A DNA stretch of 64,000 nucleotides from Rhizobium sp. BK196. Its GTDB lineage: Bacteria > Pseudomonadota > Alphaproteobacteria > Rhizobiales > Rhizobiaceae. Within the stretch, counting starts at the first letter, position 1. Each line of letters begins with the position of its first letter. The translations under genes were made by a program, and so were the position numbers. Positions 32,964 through 41,670 of this stretch are shown piece by piece. The stretch is from assembly GCF_014193255.1 (NCBI RefSeq), contig NZ_JACHZB010000001.1, forward strand, positions 776,018 to 840,017, given 5' to 3'. The notes under the pieces were generated by a model, which worked only from the letters and a program-made list of their open reading frames with translations, did not search any database and had not been told where the DNA came from.

Positions 32964-34307
32964 TCAGGCAGCTTTCTGATCCCCAGATACCATGCCGGTA
33001 TCCTGCCTGATCTCTCCCTTCTTCAACATGATCCCACAGGCAAACGCGACGGCGGAAAACACGAAGAAGAACGATTCGCCGATTGCCAGCCGGTTGTTGG
33101 AGTTGGACAGGATCGTTCCAAGGAAGAATAGCGTCACCATGCTATAGGCCAGCAGGACGCTGAGGCTAATCAGCCTGGCTCTCCACGCGGCAAAAACTCG
33201 GCTGTACATGCCTGTTGCCAATATGGCGAAAACGATGATGCCGAACAGGCCGTGACGGACGAGCATCTCGAAATAGCCATTATGGAGCAGCGTATAGGGC
33301 ACGCTGGCATAGGTGGTCGAGTTCCAAAGTGTGAGCCAGTGGTTGCCCGCACCGAAGAGCGGCGCCTGAGCAATTACTTCCGAAGCATTCGCCCAGAGCT
33401 GCAGCCGTTCGCTCATCGATTCCGGCGTATCTTTTGATGCGATCGCAGCAACGACAGCATTCCACATGCCATGCGCAGAGATGTCGGTTTCGATCCGCGC
33501 GGTGGCCTCGTAGGTGGGGCCAGCAAACCTCCAGATATCATCGCCGCCGACAAAAAGCGCTGCTGCGAGGAGAGCGACGACGACAGCCCCTACCAGCGCG
33601 GCCCGGCGTCTGTTTGCGTAAAGCAGCAGCGAGGCCAGCATGAGAGGTCCGACGAGGACGAGGCTCAGCCAGACCCCTTTCGCCTTGGAGCCGTAAATGT
33701 TGAAAAGGCAGAGCGCGATGATGAGCGTCGCGACGGCAATGATCCAGCTGCCGGAACGGCGCTCGAGCTTGCCGGTCTCCCAGGCATGCAACAGCCAGTA
33801 GAAGGCACCGATCATCAGGAAGCCGCAGCCGATCGCACCATGGATCAGGTTGTTATGGAAGAGCGGCGAAATACGGTCGTCGCCTGCAAGAATCAGCCGG
33901 TAGTCGGTGGAGATCAGCAAGGCGGCAAGGGCGATCGAGAAATAGATCGCAAACACCGTTTCGATATGTTTCCGGCTGGAATAAAGTGCGATGCCGACAG
34001 CGGGGAAAAACAGCGGAAAGGCGTAGAGCCAGTCGGACGCACCCTTCTCACCGTCGACAATAAGTCCAAAGAGGAAGCGCAGCAGCGCGTAGGCGCCCCA
34101 GGCAAGGCAGGCATTGGCGAGCCAGTCTCGCCTCAGCAGCCAAAGATTTGGCTTGAACCAGACAAAGGTCGCCCCGATCAGCAACAGCGCCGCATAGCGA
34201 TAGCTGTCGCTCTCCAGAATGGGAGCCGAAATCAGCAGCAGCCACAGGATGACGAAGACGGGCTTGAGACGGGAGGGCGTGGCAATCGGCTCTTCGCTCG
34301 CTACCAT
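32964..34307 (-). CDS. O-antigen ligase/polymerase family membrane protein (Wzy/WaaL-type)
   Basis: A 447-aa polytopic inner-membrane protein with about ten membrane segments. A large periplasmic loop carries the H/R-containing motif typical of the family: ERLQLWANASEVIAQAPLFGAGNHWLTLWN followed by SVPYTLLHNGYFEMLVRHGLFGIIVF. WaaL/Wzy proteins join or polymerise polysaccharide on a lipid carrier. It overlaps the GT25 gene by 7 nt and both point leftward, so they probably form a small surface-polysaccharide operon. Confidence 0.8.
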   Translation of the reverse strand: MVASEEPIATPSRLKPVFVILWLLLISAPILESDSYRYAALLLIGATFVWFKPNLWLLRRDWLANACLAWGAYALLRFLFGLIVDGEKGASDWLYAFPLFFPAVGIALYSSRKHIETVFAIYFSIALAALLISTDYRLILAGDDRISPLFHNNLIHGAIGCGFLMIGAFYWLLHAWETGKLERRSGSWIIAVATLIIALCLFNIYGSKAKGVWLSLVLVGPLMLASLLLYANRRRAALVGAVVVALLAAALFVGGDDIWRFAGPTYEATARIETDISAHGMWNAVVAAIASKDTPESMSERLQLWANASEVIAQAPLFGAGNHWLTLWNSTTYASVPYTLLHNGYFEMLVRHGLFGIIVFAILATGMYSRVFAAWRARLISLSVLLAYSMVTLFFLGTILSNSNNRLAIGESFFFVFSAVAFACGIMLKKGEIRQDTGMVSGDQKAA

Positions 34308-35038
34308 AGAGAATACTGCACCCTTCTAGCATAGTCGGCGGCGCGAAGCAGATGCGTGACGGAGCGGCGTATTCCCTTGAATTTCTGCCGCCTGTAGTCG
34401 AGCTTCGTCGCAATCGCCGTTTCGTGGCTGTTCGGCCCTAGCTCTATCAGATTGTTCTTGACCGTAAAGGTATTAACCTCGGTCGACCACCCGCGCTCTA
34501 ATGCCACATCGAAGGGATAGACCATGACGTTCATGGTCCTCAGAAGCTTCTTGGCGCCGGATCGGGTGACCAGATAGCAGGCGGCCGAACCTTGCGGCCC
34601 ATGGATGCAGCGGCCGATGGCATCGCCGAATTTCGTCGTCGCCTTCTGCATGAAGCCCTTGGACCGGTGGTTGAGCAACTTGACCAGTTCGGCTTTCGGA
34701 ATCGCGGCAAGTACAGCCTCTGCACGTTCTATCAGATCGGCCTTTAGTTCAACGTCATCTTCCATGATGATCGCCGCATCGTTGCTGCTGTCGAGAAACT
34801 CGGTGAGCGCCTTGACGTGACTGCGATAGCAGCCGTGCTCGCCCGGCAAATAGTTCCTGCCATTGCGAAGAAGAAATTGCCGCTTGTTGATGTCAGCCTT
34901 GTCGTGCGGCTGGATCTGCGAGCCATCCACCCCGGATATCCTGACGACGTCGAGCGCCAGTGAATTGGCTTTCCGCGAAAGCCCTTCCCAGCGAGCGATG
35001 GAGCGATTCAGGTTGATGACATAGGCACCGATTTTCAT
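34301..35038 (-). CDS. Glycosyltransferase family 25 protein
   Basis: A 245-aa cytoplasmic transferase. The N-terminus MKIGAYVINLNRSIARWEGL is typical of GT25/LPS galactosyltransferases. The family signature LPGEHGCYRSHVKALTEFLDSSNDAAIIMEDDVEL lies at about residues 64-98, including the DxD-like EDD. The C-terminal part is basic. It probably adds a sugar to lipopolysaccharide or another surface glycan made together with the ligase gene downstream. The acceptor is unknown. Confidence 0.85.
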   Translation of the reverse strand: MKIGAYVINLNRSIARWEGLSRKANSLALDVVRISGVDGSQIQPHDKADINKRQFLLRNGRNYLPGEHGCYRSHVKALTEFLDSSNDAAIIMEDDVELKADLIERAEAVLAAIPKAELVKLLNHRSKGFMQKATTKFGDAIGRCIHGPQGSAACYLVTRSGAKKLLRTMNVMVYPFDVALERGWSTEVNTFTVKNNLIELGPNSHETAIATKLDYRRQKFKGIRRSVTHLLRAADYARRVQYSLW

Positions 35039-35267
35039 AAAAGCGAAACTTCAGCATGAGACAGGAATGCGGTTCTTTATAAGTCGAGGCTTAACCGCGG
35101 GCAACATCCGCACGCCCAGATTACCTACCATGCGTTGATTACCCCCTACACCCTTTAGTCGAAAGCAATCATCGTGATAAAGCAATTCTCATATCGATTC
35201 CTGCCGCAATAGCTTCACAATCCGCAGACACAAAGCTCTCAGGGACGCAAACAGCCGAGGAATAAAC

Positions 35268-36011
35268 ATGGTGCCGAACTACACCAAGACTGCCCTTCTG
35301 ACAGCCTTTCTGAGCGTACCGCTTGCGGCTTTCGCTCCGCTTCTGGCGCAGGAGAATCGGCCGCGCGAAGCGGTCATCACCGTATCAGGAGAGGGCGAAT
35401 CGGCATTGGCTCCCGATATGGCCGTCGTCAATCTCGCAGTGGTCAAACAGGCAAAGACCGCCCGCGAAGCGCTCGACGAAAACAACAAGGCGATGAGCGA
35501 AGTGCTGGCCGCACTGAAGAAGAGCGGCATTGCCGACCGCGACCTGCAGACCTCGGGCTTTTCGATCCAGCCGCAGTACAACTACCCGCAGCCGGTCGAT
35601 AACCAGCCGCAGCCGCCGCAGCTGATCGGCTATCAGACCAGCAATTCGGTCACCGTTCGCGTCCGCGACCTGTCCAAACTAGGCGAGATCATGGACCAGT
35701 CCGTCACGCTCGGCATCAACCAGGGCGGCGATATCCAGTTCACCAACGACAAGCCGGAAGCAGCCTTGGAGGCAGCCCGCAAGAACGCTGTCGCCAATGC
35801 GATCAAGAAGGCGAAGACATTGAGCGAAGCCGCCGGCGTGAAGGTCGGCCGCGTCGTCGAGATCAGCGAGAATGTCGTGCGCCCGATGCCGCAGCCGGTC
35901 TACCGCGCCGCAATGATGAAGGAAGCCTCCGATGTCGCCGCCGTTCCCGTTCAGGGCGGCGAGAACAGCTATAATGTCACCGTCAGCGTGACTTTCGCAA
36001 TCGAGCAGTAA
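35268..36011 (+). CDS. SIMPL domain (DUF541) periplasmic protein, BP26/Omp28-like
   Basis: A 247-aa exported protein. A signal peptide (ALLTAFLSVPLAAFAPLLAQ) precedes the SIMPL/DUF541 domain, with ITVSGEGESALAPDMAVVNLAVV at the start of the mature part and an NSVTVRVRDLSKLGEIMDQSVTLGINQGGDIQFT core around residue 125. Homologues such as Brucella BP26 are immunogenic periplasmic proteins that form a channel-like octadecamer; the function is not firmly known. A ribosome site (GAGGAATAA) precedes the ATG. A strong terminator follows at 36064-36095. Confidence 0.88.
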   Translation: MVPNYTKTALLTAFLSVPLAAFAPLLAQENRPREAVITVSGEGESALAPDMAVVNLAVVKQAKTAREALDENNKAMSEVLAALKKSGIADRDLQTSGFSIQPQYNYPQPVDNQPQPPQLIGYQTSNSVTVRVRDLSKLGEIMDQSVTLGINQGGDIQFTNDKPEAALEAARKNAVANAIKKAKTLSEAAGVKVGRVVEISENVVRPMPQPVYRAAMMKEASDVAAVPVQGGENSYNVTVSVTFAIEQ

Positions 36012-36063
36012 ACCTTCGCAGGGCGCTTCGGCGCCCTGCCCCGACGGGAAGGCCGCTCAAAAG

Positions 36064-36095
36064 AAAACCGCCCTGCTGTCTGCAAGGGCGGTTTT
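36064..36095 (+). terminator. Strong intrinsic terminator after SIMPL gene
   Basis: AAAACCGCCCT pairs with AGGGCGGTTTT, an 11-bp stem, and is followed by a T-run in GGTTTTTTA. A shorter hairpin (GCAGGGCGCTTCGGCGCCCTGC) lies just before it at 36018-36039. Confidence 0.85.
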
Positions 36096-36124
36096 TTATG
36101 CGATGGACGATCGTGCGCCTGGTA

Positions 36125-36505
36125 TCAGCGGCGCAGGAGCGGGCAACCGCGAACGTTGCCGAAGGTCATCTCGCTCGGGCCGCGGCGGCTCCAGCCCTGC
36201 ACGATAACGCGGCGCGGGGTGATATCGACGACGCGCGTGCGGCGCAGGCCGTAATCCTCGGCGATGTTTTCCGCCATGCGCGGATCGCAGCCGCGCACCG
36301 GACGCCCGTAGCCCGGTGGGGGTAGAGGCGGACGGCCATAACCCGGCGGCGGTGGTGGCGGACGGCGCCAGTCCGGCGGAGGCGGACCACGGTCCGGTTC
36401 GCCGATAATGATATTCACCTGGGCTGCAGCCGGCGCAATGGTGCCGGCCAGCGCAGCAGCGGAAAGAAGGGCGGCAAGCCCCGCCTTCGCCAGAAACTGC
36501 ATCAT
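36125..36505 (-). CDS. Small secreted protein, Pro/Gly-rich, family of C-terminal NVRGCPL (copy 1)
   Basis: A 126-aa protein. A signal peptide (LAKAGLAALLSAAALAGTIAPAAAQ) is followed by a tandem proline-rich stretch (PPPPPPGYGRPPLPPPGYGRP) at residues 45-75. The C-terminal 50 residues share a motif with the neighbouring gene: RGCDPRMAENIAEDYGLRRTRVVDITPRRVIVQG-WSRRG-SEMTFGNVRGCPLLRR. Two conserved Cys could pair. Function unknown; periplasmic or secreted. The double ATG has GAGGATC upstream. Confidence 0.7.
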   Translation of the reverse strand: MMQFLAKAGLAALLSAAALAGTIAPAAAQVNIIIGEPDRGPPPPDWRRPPPPPPGYGRPPLPPPGYGRPVRGCDPRMAENIAEDYGLRRTRVVDITPRRVIVQGWSRRGPSEMTFGNVRGCPLLRR

Positions 36506-36653
36506 GAAAAGATCCTCGTGGTTGGTAGCCGCGGGCAACTGCCGGAGCTGTTCCGGAATCACTTACACACAGTTACGAGAGAACACAGGCGAAAGCGTCG
36601 CGGTCAAGGCAAAACGGCCGGAGCGCGAGTTTTCCGGGCTCCGGCTGAACGAA

Positions 36654-36962
36654 TTAGCGATACATGAGCGGGCAGCCGCGCACATTGGCGAAGGTCATGC
36701 GGTCCCAGCCACGGCGGTCGCGGCCGGCAACGACGACACGGCGGGGCGTGATCCTGGAAATGCGCACGTCTCGCAGGCCGGAATAGCGGGCCTTGCGAAT
36801 GGCCTGCATTGGCGAGCAGCCACGAACCGGCGGGCGGTGATAATACTGCGCCTTGACAACGAGATCCGTCTGGGGCGCAGCGAAAGCGGCGGAGCCGGCA
36901 AGCGGAATGGAACTCAAAGCGAGCAGTGCGGCAAGCGAAGCCTTGGCAAGGAAATGCGACAT
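36654..36962 (-). CDS. Small secreted protein, NVRGCPL family (copy 2)
   Basis: A 102-aa protein. The N-terminus is a signal peptide (HFLAKASLAALLALSSIPLAGSAAFA), and the C-terminal domain (about 45-102) is a paralogue of the adjacent gene: RGCSPMQAIRKARYSGLRDVRISRITPRRVVVAGRDRRGWDRMTFANVRGCPLMYR. It lacks the proline-rich linker. The pair probably arose by tandem duplication. The ATG at 36962 has GAGGAGA upstream. Both lie between the SIMPL and YjbQ genes. Confidence 0.7.
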   Translation of the reverse strand: MSHFLAKASLAALLALSSIPLAGSAAFAAPQTDLVVKAQYYHRPPVRGCSPMQAIRKARYSGLRDVRISRITPRRVVVAGRDRRGWDRMTFANVRGCPLMYR

Positions 36963-37084
36963 TGGGTTTGTCTCCTCGTAATGTTTCCTCGATCTCCCGT
37001 CTGGGATTGTCGCAAGACTAAACGCACGAAGCTGAATGCCGTTCGAACCATCCATTCAGTTGGCATTCACAAGGCGTAACGATC

Positions 37085-37507
37085 TCACGGACTCAAATGC
37101 AGCACCACGTCGCGCCGGTGCGGACGGTCACGGTGCTCGAAGAGATAGATGCCTTGCCAGGTGCCAAGTACCAATCGACCGCGACTGATGGGAATGCTGA
37201 TCGAAACCTGGGTAAGTGCCGCCTTGATATGAGCAGGCATATCGTCCGGTCCCTCTGTCGTATGCACGACCCACTGCATTGATGGATCGGATGATGGCGG
37301 CACGAGGCGACGGAAAAAGCTGTTGAGATCCGTCTTCACATCGGGATCCGCATTTTCCTGAATGAGCAGCGAACAGGAGGTATGGCGCACGAAAACTGTC
37401 AGCAGCCCCTCCTCCATGCCGGATTGTCGCACGAAGGCTCGGGCTTGATCGGTGAATTCGTAGAGGCCCTGACCACGGGTGGAAAGCGTTACTATTGTCT
37501 GGGGCAA
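37085..37507 (-). CDS. YjbQ family protein (UPF0047, secondary thiamine-phosphate synthase-like)
   Basis: A 140-aa enzyme-like protein with the complete UPF0047 pattern: LTVFVRHTSCSLLIQENADPDV with the HTS motif near residue 42, and GLxxxF plus LVLGTWQGIYLFEHRDRPHRRDVVLHL at the C-terminus. YjbQ proteins can make thiamine phosphate in a secondary route. TTG at 37507 is used as the start because GGAG lies at a suitable distance and the frame matches the family length. Confidence 0.85.
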   Translation of the reverse strand: MPQTIVTLSTRGQGLYEFTDQARAFVRQSGMEEGLLTVFVRHTSCSLLIQENADPDVKTDLNSFFRRLVPPSSDPSMQWVVHTTEGPDDMPAHIKAALTQVSISIPISRGRLVLGTWQGIYLFEHRDRPHRRDVVLHLSP

Positions 37508-37579
37508 GGCGGTCTCCGTCGCGGATTGTCTCTCGCGAGGTGGCGCGCCTTGCCCTTGAAGTCAATGGCGGGTCCAATG

Positions 37580-37933
37580 CTAAAGCCGCAGCAACTCCTC
37601 AAAGCCGCCATAGATCATGCGCTTGCCGTCGAAAGGCATCTGCCACTTGTCGCTGGAAAGGCGCGGATCAGCCATCACCTTGGCATTGATCTCGTCGCGC
37701 TGCTGTTTCGATTTGTAGAGGATCCAGGAAAAGACCACCACCTCATCATCCTTGGCCATGACGGCACGCGGAAACGAGGTCAATTCGCCGTAGGGCACTT
37801 CATTGCCGAGGCACTCGACATATTCGAGCGCGCCATATTCCTTCCAGATCGACCCGGCATAGGCGGAGAATTCTTTGTAGGCAGCGACATTTCCGCGGGG
37901 AACGGCGACGATGAAACCATCAACGTAGGACAT
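37580..37933 (-). CDS. DUF1428 family protein
   Basis: A 117-aa protein. The pattern MSYVDGFIVAVPRGNVAAYKEFSAYAGSIWKEYGALEYVECLGNEV and the later WILYKSKQQRDEINAKVMADPR are typical of DUF1428, a ferredoxin-like dimeric fold of unknown function. GAGAGGAG precedes the ATG. An interrupted palindrome (AACGTCC-GAA-GGACGTT) lies about 20 bp upstream at 37954-37970 and could bind a repressor. Confidence 0.85.
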   Translation of the reverse strand: MSYVDGFIVAVPRGNVAAYKEFSAYAGSIWKEYGALEYVECLGNEVPYGELTSFPRAVMAKDDEVVVFSWILYKSKQQRDEINAKVMADPRLSSDKWQMPFDGKRMIYGGFEELLRL

Positions 37934-37953
37934 TGCACTTCTCCTCTCGTGTT

Positions 37954-37970
37954 AACGTCCGAAGGACGTT
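37954..37970. promoter_or_regulatory. Palindromic operator candidate upstream of DUF1428 gene
   Basis: AACGTCC-GAA-GGACGTT is a perfect 7-bp inverted repeat around a 3-bp spacer, 21 bp before the DUF1428 start codon. The short symmetric layout is typical of TetR, ArsR or MarR-type operators, but no such regulator gene is adjacent. Confidence 0.4.
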
Positions 37971-38179
37971 CGACGCTGGCCACATCCGACATTGCCGCGT
38001 CAATTAACGCCTGCGACCAATGTGGCAAGGAGATGAGAGCCCCCGGCTGTGCCCGTTTTTGTCCAATCAACCCTGCAATGTCTTCATCATGAGACGATCG
38101 GGGAAAAGCCGCGCCACCTCACCCAGTTTCTTTCCCGGCCTGCATAGTGTCAGCATGAAGATGGAAGTCACGTTATCCC

Positions 38180-38578
38180 TTAAAACTGCCCTGCTTCGGG
38201 CGACGACAGCTCTTCGATGGAGTCGACCCTGTCAGGATAAAAGGCCAGATGGTCCTTGATGTTGGCAACGGCAGGATGGGGTTTCTCATAGGTCCAGATC
38301 GCATTCTTCGACCGCTCGCCGCCGTCGGGAATGCTGTAGTAGGAGGCATCCCCCTTGTAGGGGCAATGGCTCGTGTGGTCGGCTCGCTCCAGCAGCGACA
38401 TGTCCACATCCTTGCGTGGAATATACTGCACCGGCGGGTAGGAAGCCTCGCGAAGCGTCAGCGCATCATGCGTATCGGCAATCACGCGGCCGCCGAGCTT
38501 GACGACGACACGGGAGGGATTGTGTTCGACGGTGATCGGATGATCCGGCCCGGGAATCTTGATCGGCTTGCCTGACAT
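38180..38578 (-). CDS. DUF427 domain-containing protein
   Basis: A 132-aa protein with a single DUF427 domain. Recognisable segments are VVVKLGGRVIADTHDALTLREASYPPVQYIPRKDVDMSLL, then CPYKGDASYYSI and WTYEKPHPAVANIKDHLAFYPDRVD. The domain is common and its function unknown. I use ATG 38578 rather than 38587 because GGAG is well spaced only for the former. It is alone between DUF1428 and PhyH. Confidence 0.85.
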   Translation of the reverse strand: MSGKPIKIPGPDHPITVEHNPSRVVVKLGGRVIADTHDALTLREASYPPVQYIPRKDVDMSLLERADHTSHCPYKGDASYYSIPDGGERSKNAIWTYEKPHPAVANIKDHLAFYPDRVDSIEELSSPEAGQF

Positions 38579-38768
38579 GGATGTCATCTCCGGATTGAGT
38601 TCGCTCCGAAAGAGATAGGGTACGCAGGCGAGCAACCCAAGGGGCGGCCCCTTCTCGTTCCCGGCATATTTGATGAGCCCGCAGATGCGCGCGGATGAGT
38701 AACAGCATCGGCACTTTGGAAAGAGCCGCAGAGGCGTTCACCTCCGCGGCTTGTGATCTGCTATCCGC

Positions 38769-39704
38769 TTACCAGCGATCGAGGCCGAGCAGCTTGCGGC
38801 CGAGCGGCGTCAGCTCGGCAGTCTTGGCATTGTGCTTTTCCCATTCGCGCGGATCGCCCGGGAAGGCGTCGCGCTTCGGATGGTCGAGCTCCCGCCATAG
38901 GCGGATGCGCTCTTCGCGCTCTTCGGCATTGTCGTATTCGGCCGGGTGCATGGAGATATATTGCGCCATGCGCACACGGTTCTCCGCATGGTTCGGGCGA
39001 ACCCCATGGGCAAGCAGCGAATTGAAGATCATCAAATCGCCCGGCTCCATGTCAATATTGACGACGGAAAGCCCGGTCATATCGGGATGCATCGGATCAC
39101 GATCCTCGGGCTGCGTCTTCACCCATTCCTCGAAATGTTCGAAAAGATAGGGCACGCACTGGAAGCCGCCGACATCGCCGTCCTGCTTCTTGAGGCTCAG
39201 CACGCCCTGCACGCCGATCGGCAGCGGCCGGATGGACGTATCGACATCCCAGTGGATGAAGCCGTTCGGATTGCCCTTGACCTTCTTCGGCGGGTTGAGA
39301 TTGGCGCGGTCGATCGTCACCCACAGGTCTTCGCGGTCCCAGATATCGACGAAGACGTCGTAGACGCGCTTCTCCATCCGGTTATCCCAGAGCGCCTGGT
39401 GGTTATAGATCTCCAGCATGCCGGTATTGTTAAGCTCCTTCATCTTGTGCTCACGGCGCTGCGGCGCATACCAAGTTGAAGCGTCGTTCGGATCCTTCTC
39501 GTCAAAACGCCAGAGCACCTCCACAAGCCGCTCGACATTCGCTGCAGGAACGGCCTGGCGAACGATGACATAGCCCTTCGTCGTCCAGTGCTGCCAGTCC
39601 GCTTCCGAGAGCACCCGCAGCGGCAGTCTCTTCTTGATGTCCTTGAGCTGGGTGGTAACCGACGAAGCCGTCGGATGAGCGTCGCGTTTCACTGCCAGTT
39701 CCAT
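38769..39704 (-). CDS. Phytanoyl-CoA dioxygenase (PhyH) family protein
   Basis: A 311-aa non-haem iron/2-oxoglutarate-dependent oxygenase. The HxD pair is in GNPNGFIHWDVDTSIRPL (about residue 155), and the distal iron His and 2-oxoglutarate Arg in LAHGVRPNHAENRVRMAQYIS (about 245-265). The N-terminus LSEADWQHWTTKGYVIVRQAVP is the usual PhyH entry. Substrate unknown. It has GGGAGG before its ATG and diverges from an AraC regulator, which suggests local control of a catabolic or osmolyte-related step. Confidence 0.85.
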   Translation of the reverse strand: MELAVKRDAHPTASSVTTQLKDIKKRLPLRVLSEADWQHWTTKGYVIVRQAVPAANVERLVEVLWRFDEKDPNDASTWYAPQRREHKMKELNNTGMLEIYNHQALWDNRMEKRVYDVFVDIWDREDLWVTIDRANLNPPKKVKGNPNGFIHWDVDTSIRPLPIGVQGVLSLKKQDGDVGGFQCVPYLFEHFEEWVKTQPEDRDPMHPDMTGLSVVNIDMEPGDLMIFNSLLAHGVRPNHAENRVRMAQYISMHPAEYDNAEEREERIRLWRELDHPKRDAFPGDPREWEKHNAKTAELTPLGRKLLGLDRW

Positions 39705-39838
39705 GAGATCCTCCCGTCATTGATGCATTCCTGTTGTTTCAGGCAATGGAGACAGTGTAGCGGCCCATCGCAGCTCATGTTGTGCCAGCTTGGCAAATTA
39801 TGATACTATTCTAGCGTCAATTATCTGAAAGGCGCTTG

Positions 39839-40702
39839 ATGAGGCCGTATCTCGAAATCCTGCCACGTCACGCCGACAGCTCCTGGAGCATGCTGAACCG
39901 GCGGCTGGATGACGCGATCCCCTTCCAGTGGCACCACCATCCCGAATTCGAGCTGACACTCACGTTGAACTCCATCGGCCAGCGTTTCATCGGCGACCAT
40001 ACCGGAGAGTATGAGGACGGCGACCTCGTCCTCGTCGGCCCAAACCTGCCGCACACCTGGGTATCGCGTGCGAAATATAACGAGGCAAACCCGCATGTCG
40101 CCCTCGTGCTCTGGTTCCACCCGGACTGGATACAGAAGATGACATCAGGGGCCGTCGAGCTTCGCCCGGTCGAGGCGATGCTTGCTCGCGCCGATCGCGG
40201 CCTTCATTTCTCAAAGGAAGCCGCCGCAGCCGTCCGCAACAATATCGAAGCGATCTTTACAAAGCCGCCCGCCGAACGGCTGCTCTCGCTCTTCGGCATC
40301 CTCGGCGCCCTCGCCGGCGACCGGCAGGCATCGGCTTTGGCCAGCACACCCGGCCAGAGCCGGGAATTGCAGGAGAGCCGTGAGCGCATCGACCGTGTCC
40401 TCACCCATCTGCATCTGCATTATGCCCGCACGGTCGCACTGGAAGAACTCGCCGATATAGCCGCGCTCAGCGTCTCCGGCCTGCACCGGCTCTTCCGCCG
40501 CCATACCGGCACCACCGTATCGGACTATCTGATCCGCATGCGCATCGGTGATGCCTGCGCCCGCCTTTCGGCCACGGCCCAGCCGATCGGCCATATCGCC
40601 GATGCCGTCGGCTATGCTTCGCTTGCCAATTTCAACAGGCAATTCAGGACGCAGACCGGAATGACGCCACGGGAATATCGCAACGTCTTCCGCCCCGCTT
40701 AA
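39839..40702 (+). CDS. AraC family transcriptional regulator
   Basis: A 287-aa regulator. The N-terminal cupin-like sensor includes FQWHHHPEFELTLTLNSIGQRFIGDH near residue 30. The C-terminal AraC domain (about 190-285) contains two helix-turn-helix units: LADIAALSVSGLHRLFRRHTG and IGHIADAVGYASLANFNRQFRTQTGMTPREYR. It faces the PhyH gene and probably controls it. The ATG at 39839 is preceded by GAAAGG; a TTG three bases upstream is also possible. Its stop overlaps that of the EamA gene by 4 nt, convergent. Confidence 0.85.
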   Translation: MRPYLEILPRHADSSWSMLNRRLDDAIPFQWHHHPEFELTLTLNSIGQRFIGDHTGEYEDGDLVLVGPNLPHTWVSRAKYNEANPHVALVLWFHPDWIQKMTSGAVELRPVEAMLARADRGLHFSKEAAAAVRNNIEAIFTKPPAERLLSLFGILGALAGDRQASALASTPGQSRELQESRERIDRVLTHLHLHYARTVALEELADIAALSVSGLHRLFRRHTGTTVSDYLIRMRIGDACARLSATAQPIGHIADAVGYASLANFNRQFRTQTGMTPREYRNVFRPA

Positions 40703-41586
40703 ACCTTGGCCGTTCGCCGCAGGCTGGTGAGGCCAAGGCCTATGACCGCCGCCAGAACGCAGGCGATCCCGAAAATCTGGTTGGAACCGACCGCTTCTCC
40801 AAGGACCAGGAAGGCAAAAATGACGGCTGTTGCCGGCGCAACAGCCGTAAAGAGAGAGGCCTCCGCACCGCTGACGCGCTCCGCTCCCGCATACCAGAGA
40901 ATGAAACCGCCGACAGTCGGCACCAACGCGTAATAGACGACCGCAACCAGTGCGGGTTGCGAAGCGATGCCGATATCATGATGCTCAAACAAGGCGGGCA
41001 CACCCGCAACGACGAAGCCGATGGCCGTCATCAGCGCCGACTGCGTCAATGGCAGGATCGAGGTGCCAAGCCGCTTGTTGAGCAGGATGAACAGCCCCTC
41101 GCAAACGACCGCGCCGAAAATCAGCATGTCACCGACAAGAGACCCGCTGCCGGCAGCCGGCGAAAAAGCAATAGAAAAGACGCCGGCCGCCGCCAGTCCG
41201 ATTGCCAGAAGCAGGAAGCGTTGCGGCCGCTCGCCGAGCACGAGGATGGAGATCGCCGCTGACACGACCGGCAGCGTGCCGATGATGACGCCGGCATTGG
41301 CCGCCGATGTCAGCGACAGGCCCGAAATTAACAGCGTCGTATAGCCGACGCTTCCGGCACCAGCCTGCGTGACAAGGATCATCCAGTCCCGCCCGGAAAG
41401 CCGCGGCAGCCGCGACCCTGTCAAGTGCATCAGAAAGAGGAAAAAGGGAAAAGCCGCCGCAAAACGCAGGGCCGTCGCCGTAAAAGGCGGCAATCCGGAA
41501 GCAATGACCTTGCTGGCGACAACGGTACTGCCGACCGTCGTCATGGCCAATGTGAGATAGATATAACCTTGAAATTCCCTGCTCAT
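40699..41586 (-). CDS. EamA/DMT superfamily exporter
   Basis: A 295-aa inner-membrane protein with ten membrane segments in two EamA halves. Recognisable stretches are YIYLTLAMTTVGSTVVASKVIASGLPPFTATALRF, SLTSAANAGVIIGTLPVVSAAISIL, and VAPATAVIFAFLVLGE near the C-terminus. Such proteins export metabolites or amino acids. AAGGAGCG lies upstream of ATG 41586. The gene faces a second AraC regulator gene (41671) and so is probably under its control; the transported compound is unknown. Confidence 0.88.
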   Translation of the reverse strand: MSREFQGYIYLTLAMTTVGSTVVASKVIASGLPPFTATALRFAAAFPFFLFLMHLTGSRLPRLSGRDWMILVTQAGAGSVGYTTLLISGLSLTSAANAGVIIGTLPVVSAAISILVLGERPQRFLLLAIGLAAAGVFSIAFSPAAGSGSLVGDMLIFGAVVCEGLFILLNKRLGTSILPLTQSALMTAIGFVVAGVPALFEHHDIGIASQPALVAVVYYALVPTVGGFILWYAGAERVSGAEASLFTAVAPATAVIFAFLVLGEAVGSNQIFGIACVLAAVIGLGLTSLRRTAKV

Positions 41587-41670
41587 CTGCCGCTCCTTTC
41601 GAGACAGGGCAAGCAAACAGGCTGAGAGGCCAAGGGTCTTGAACGAAATTGCAAGTGAACAGGCAAGCGA

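Noticed and set aside
37021..37045. EcfG-like site (CGAAC-N16-CGTT on the minus strand) upstream of the second NVRGCPL gene
   Set aside because: The -35 element has a mismatch at a key position, so it is too weak to call.
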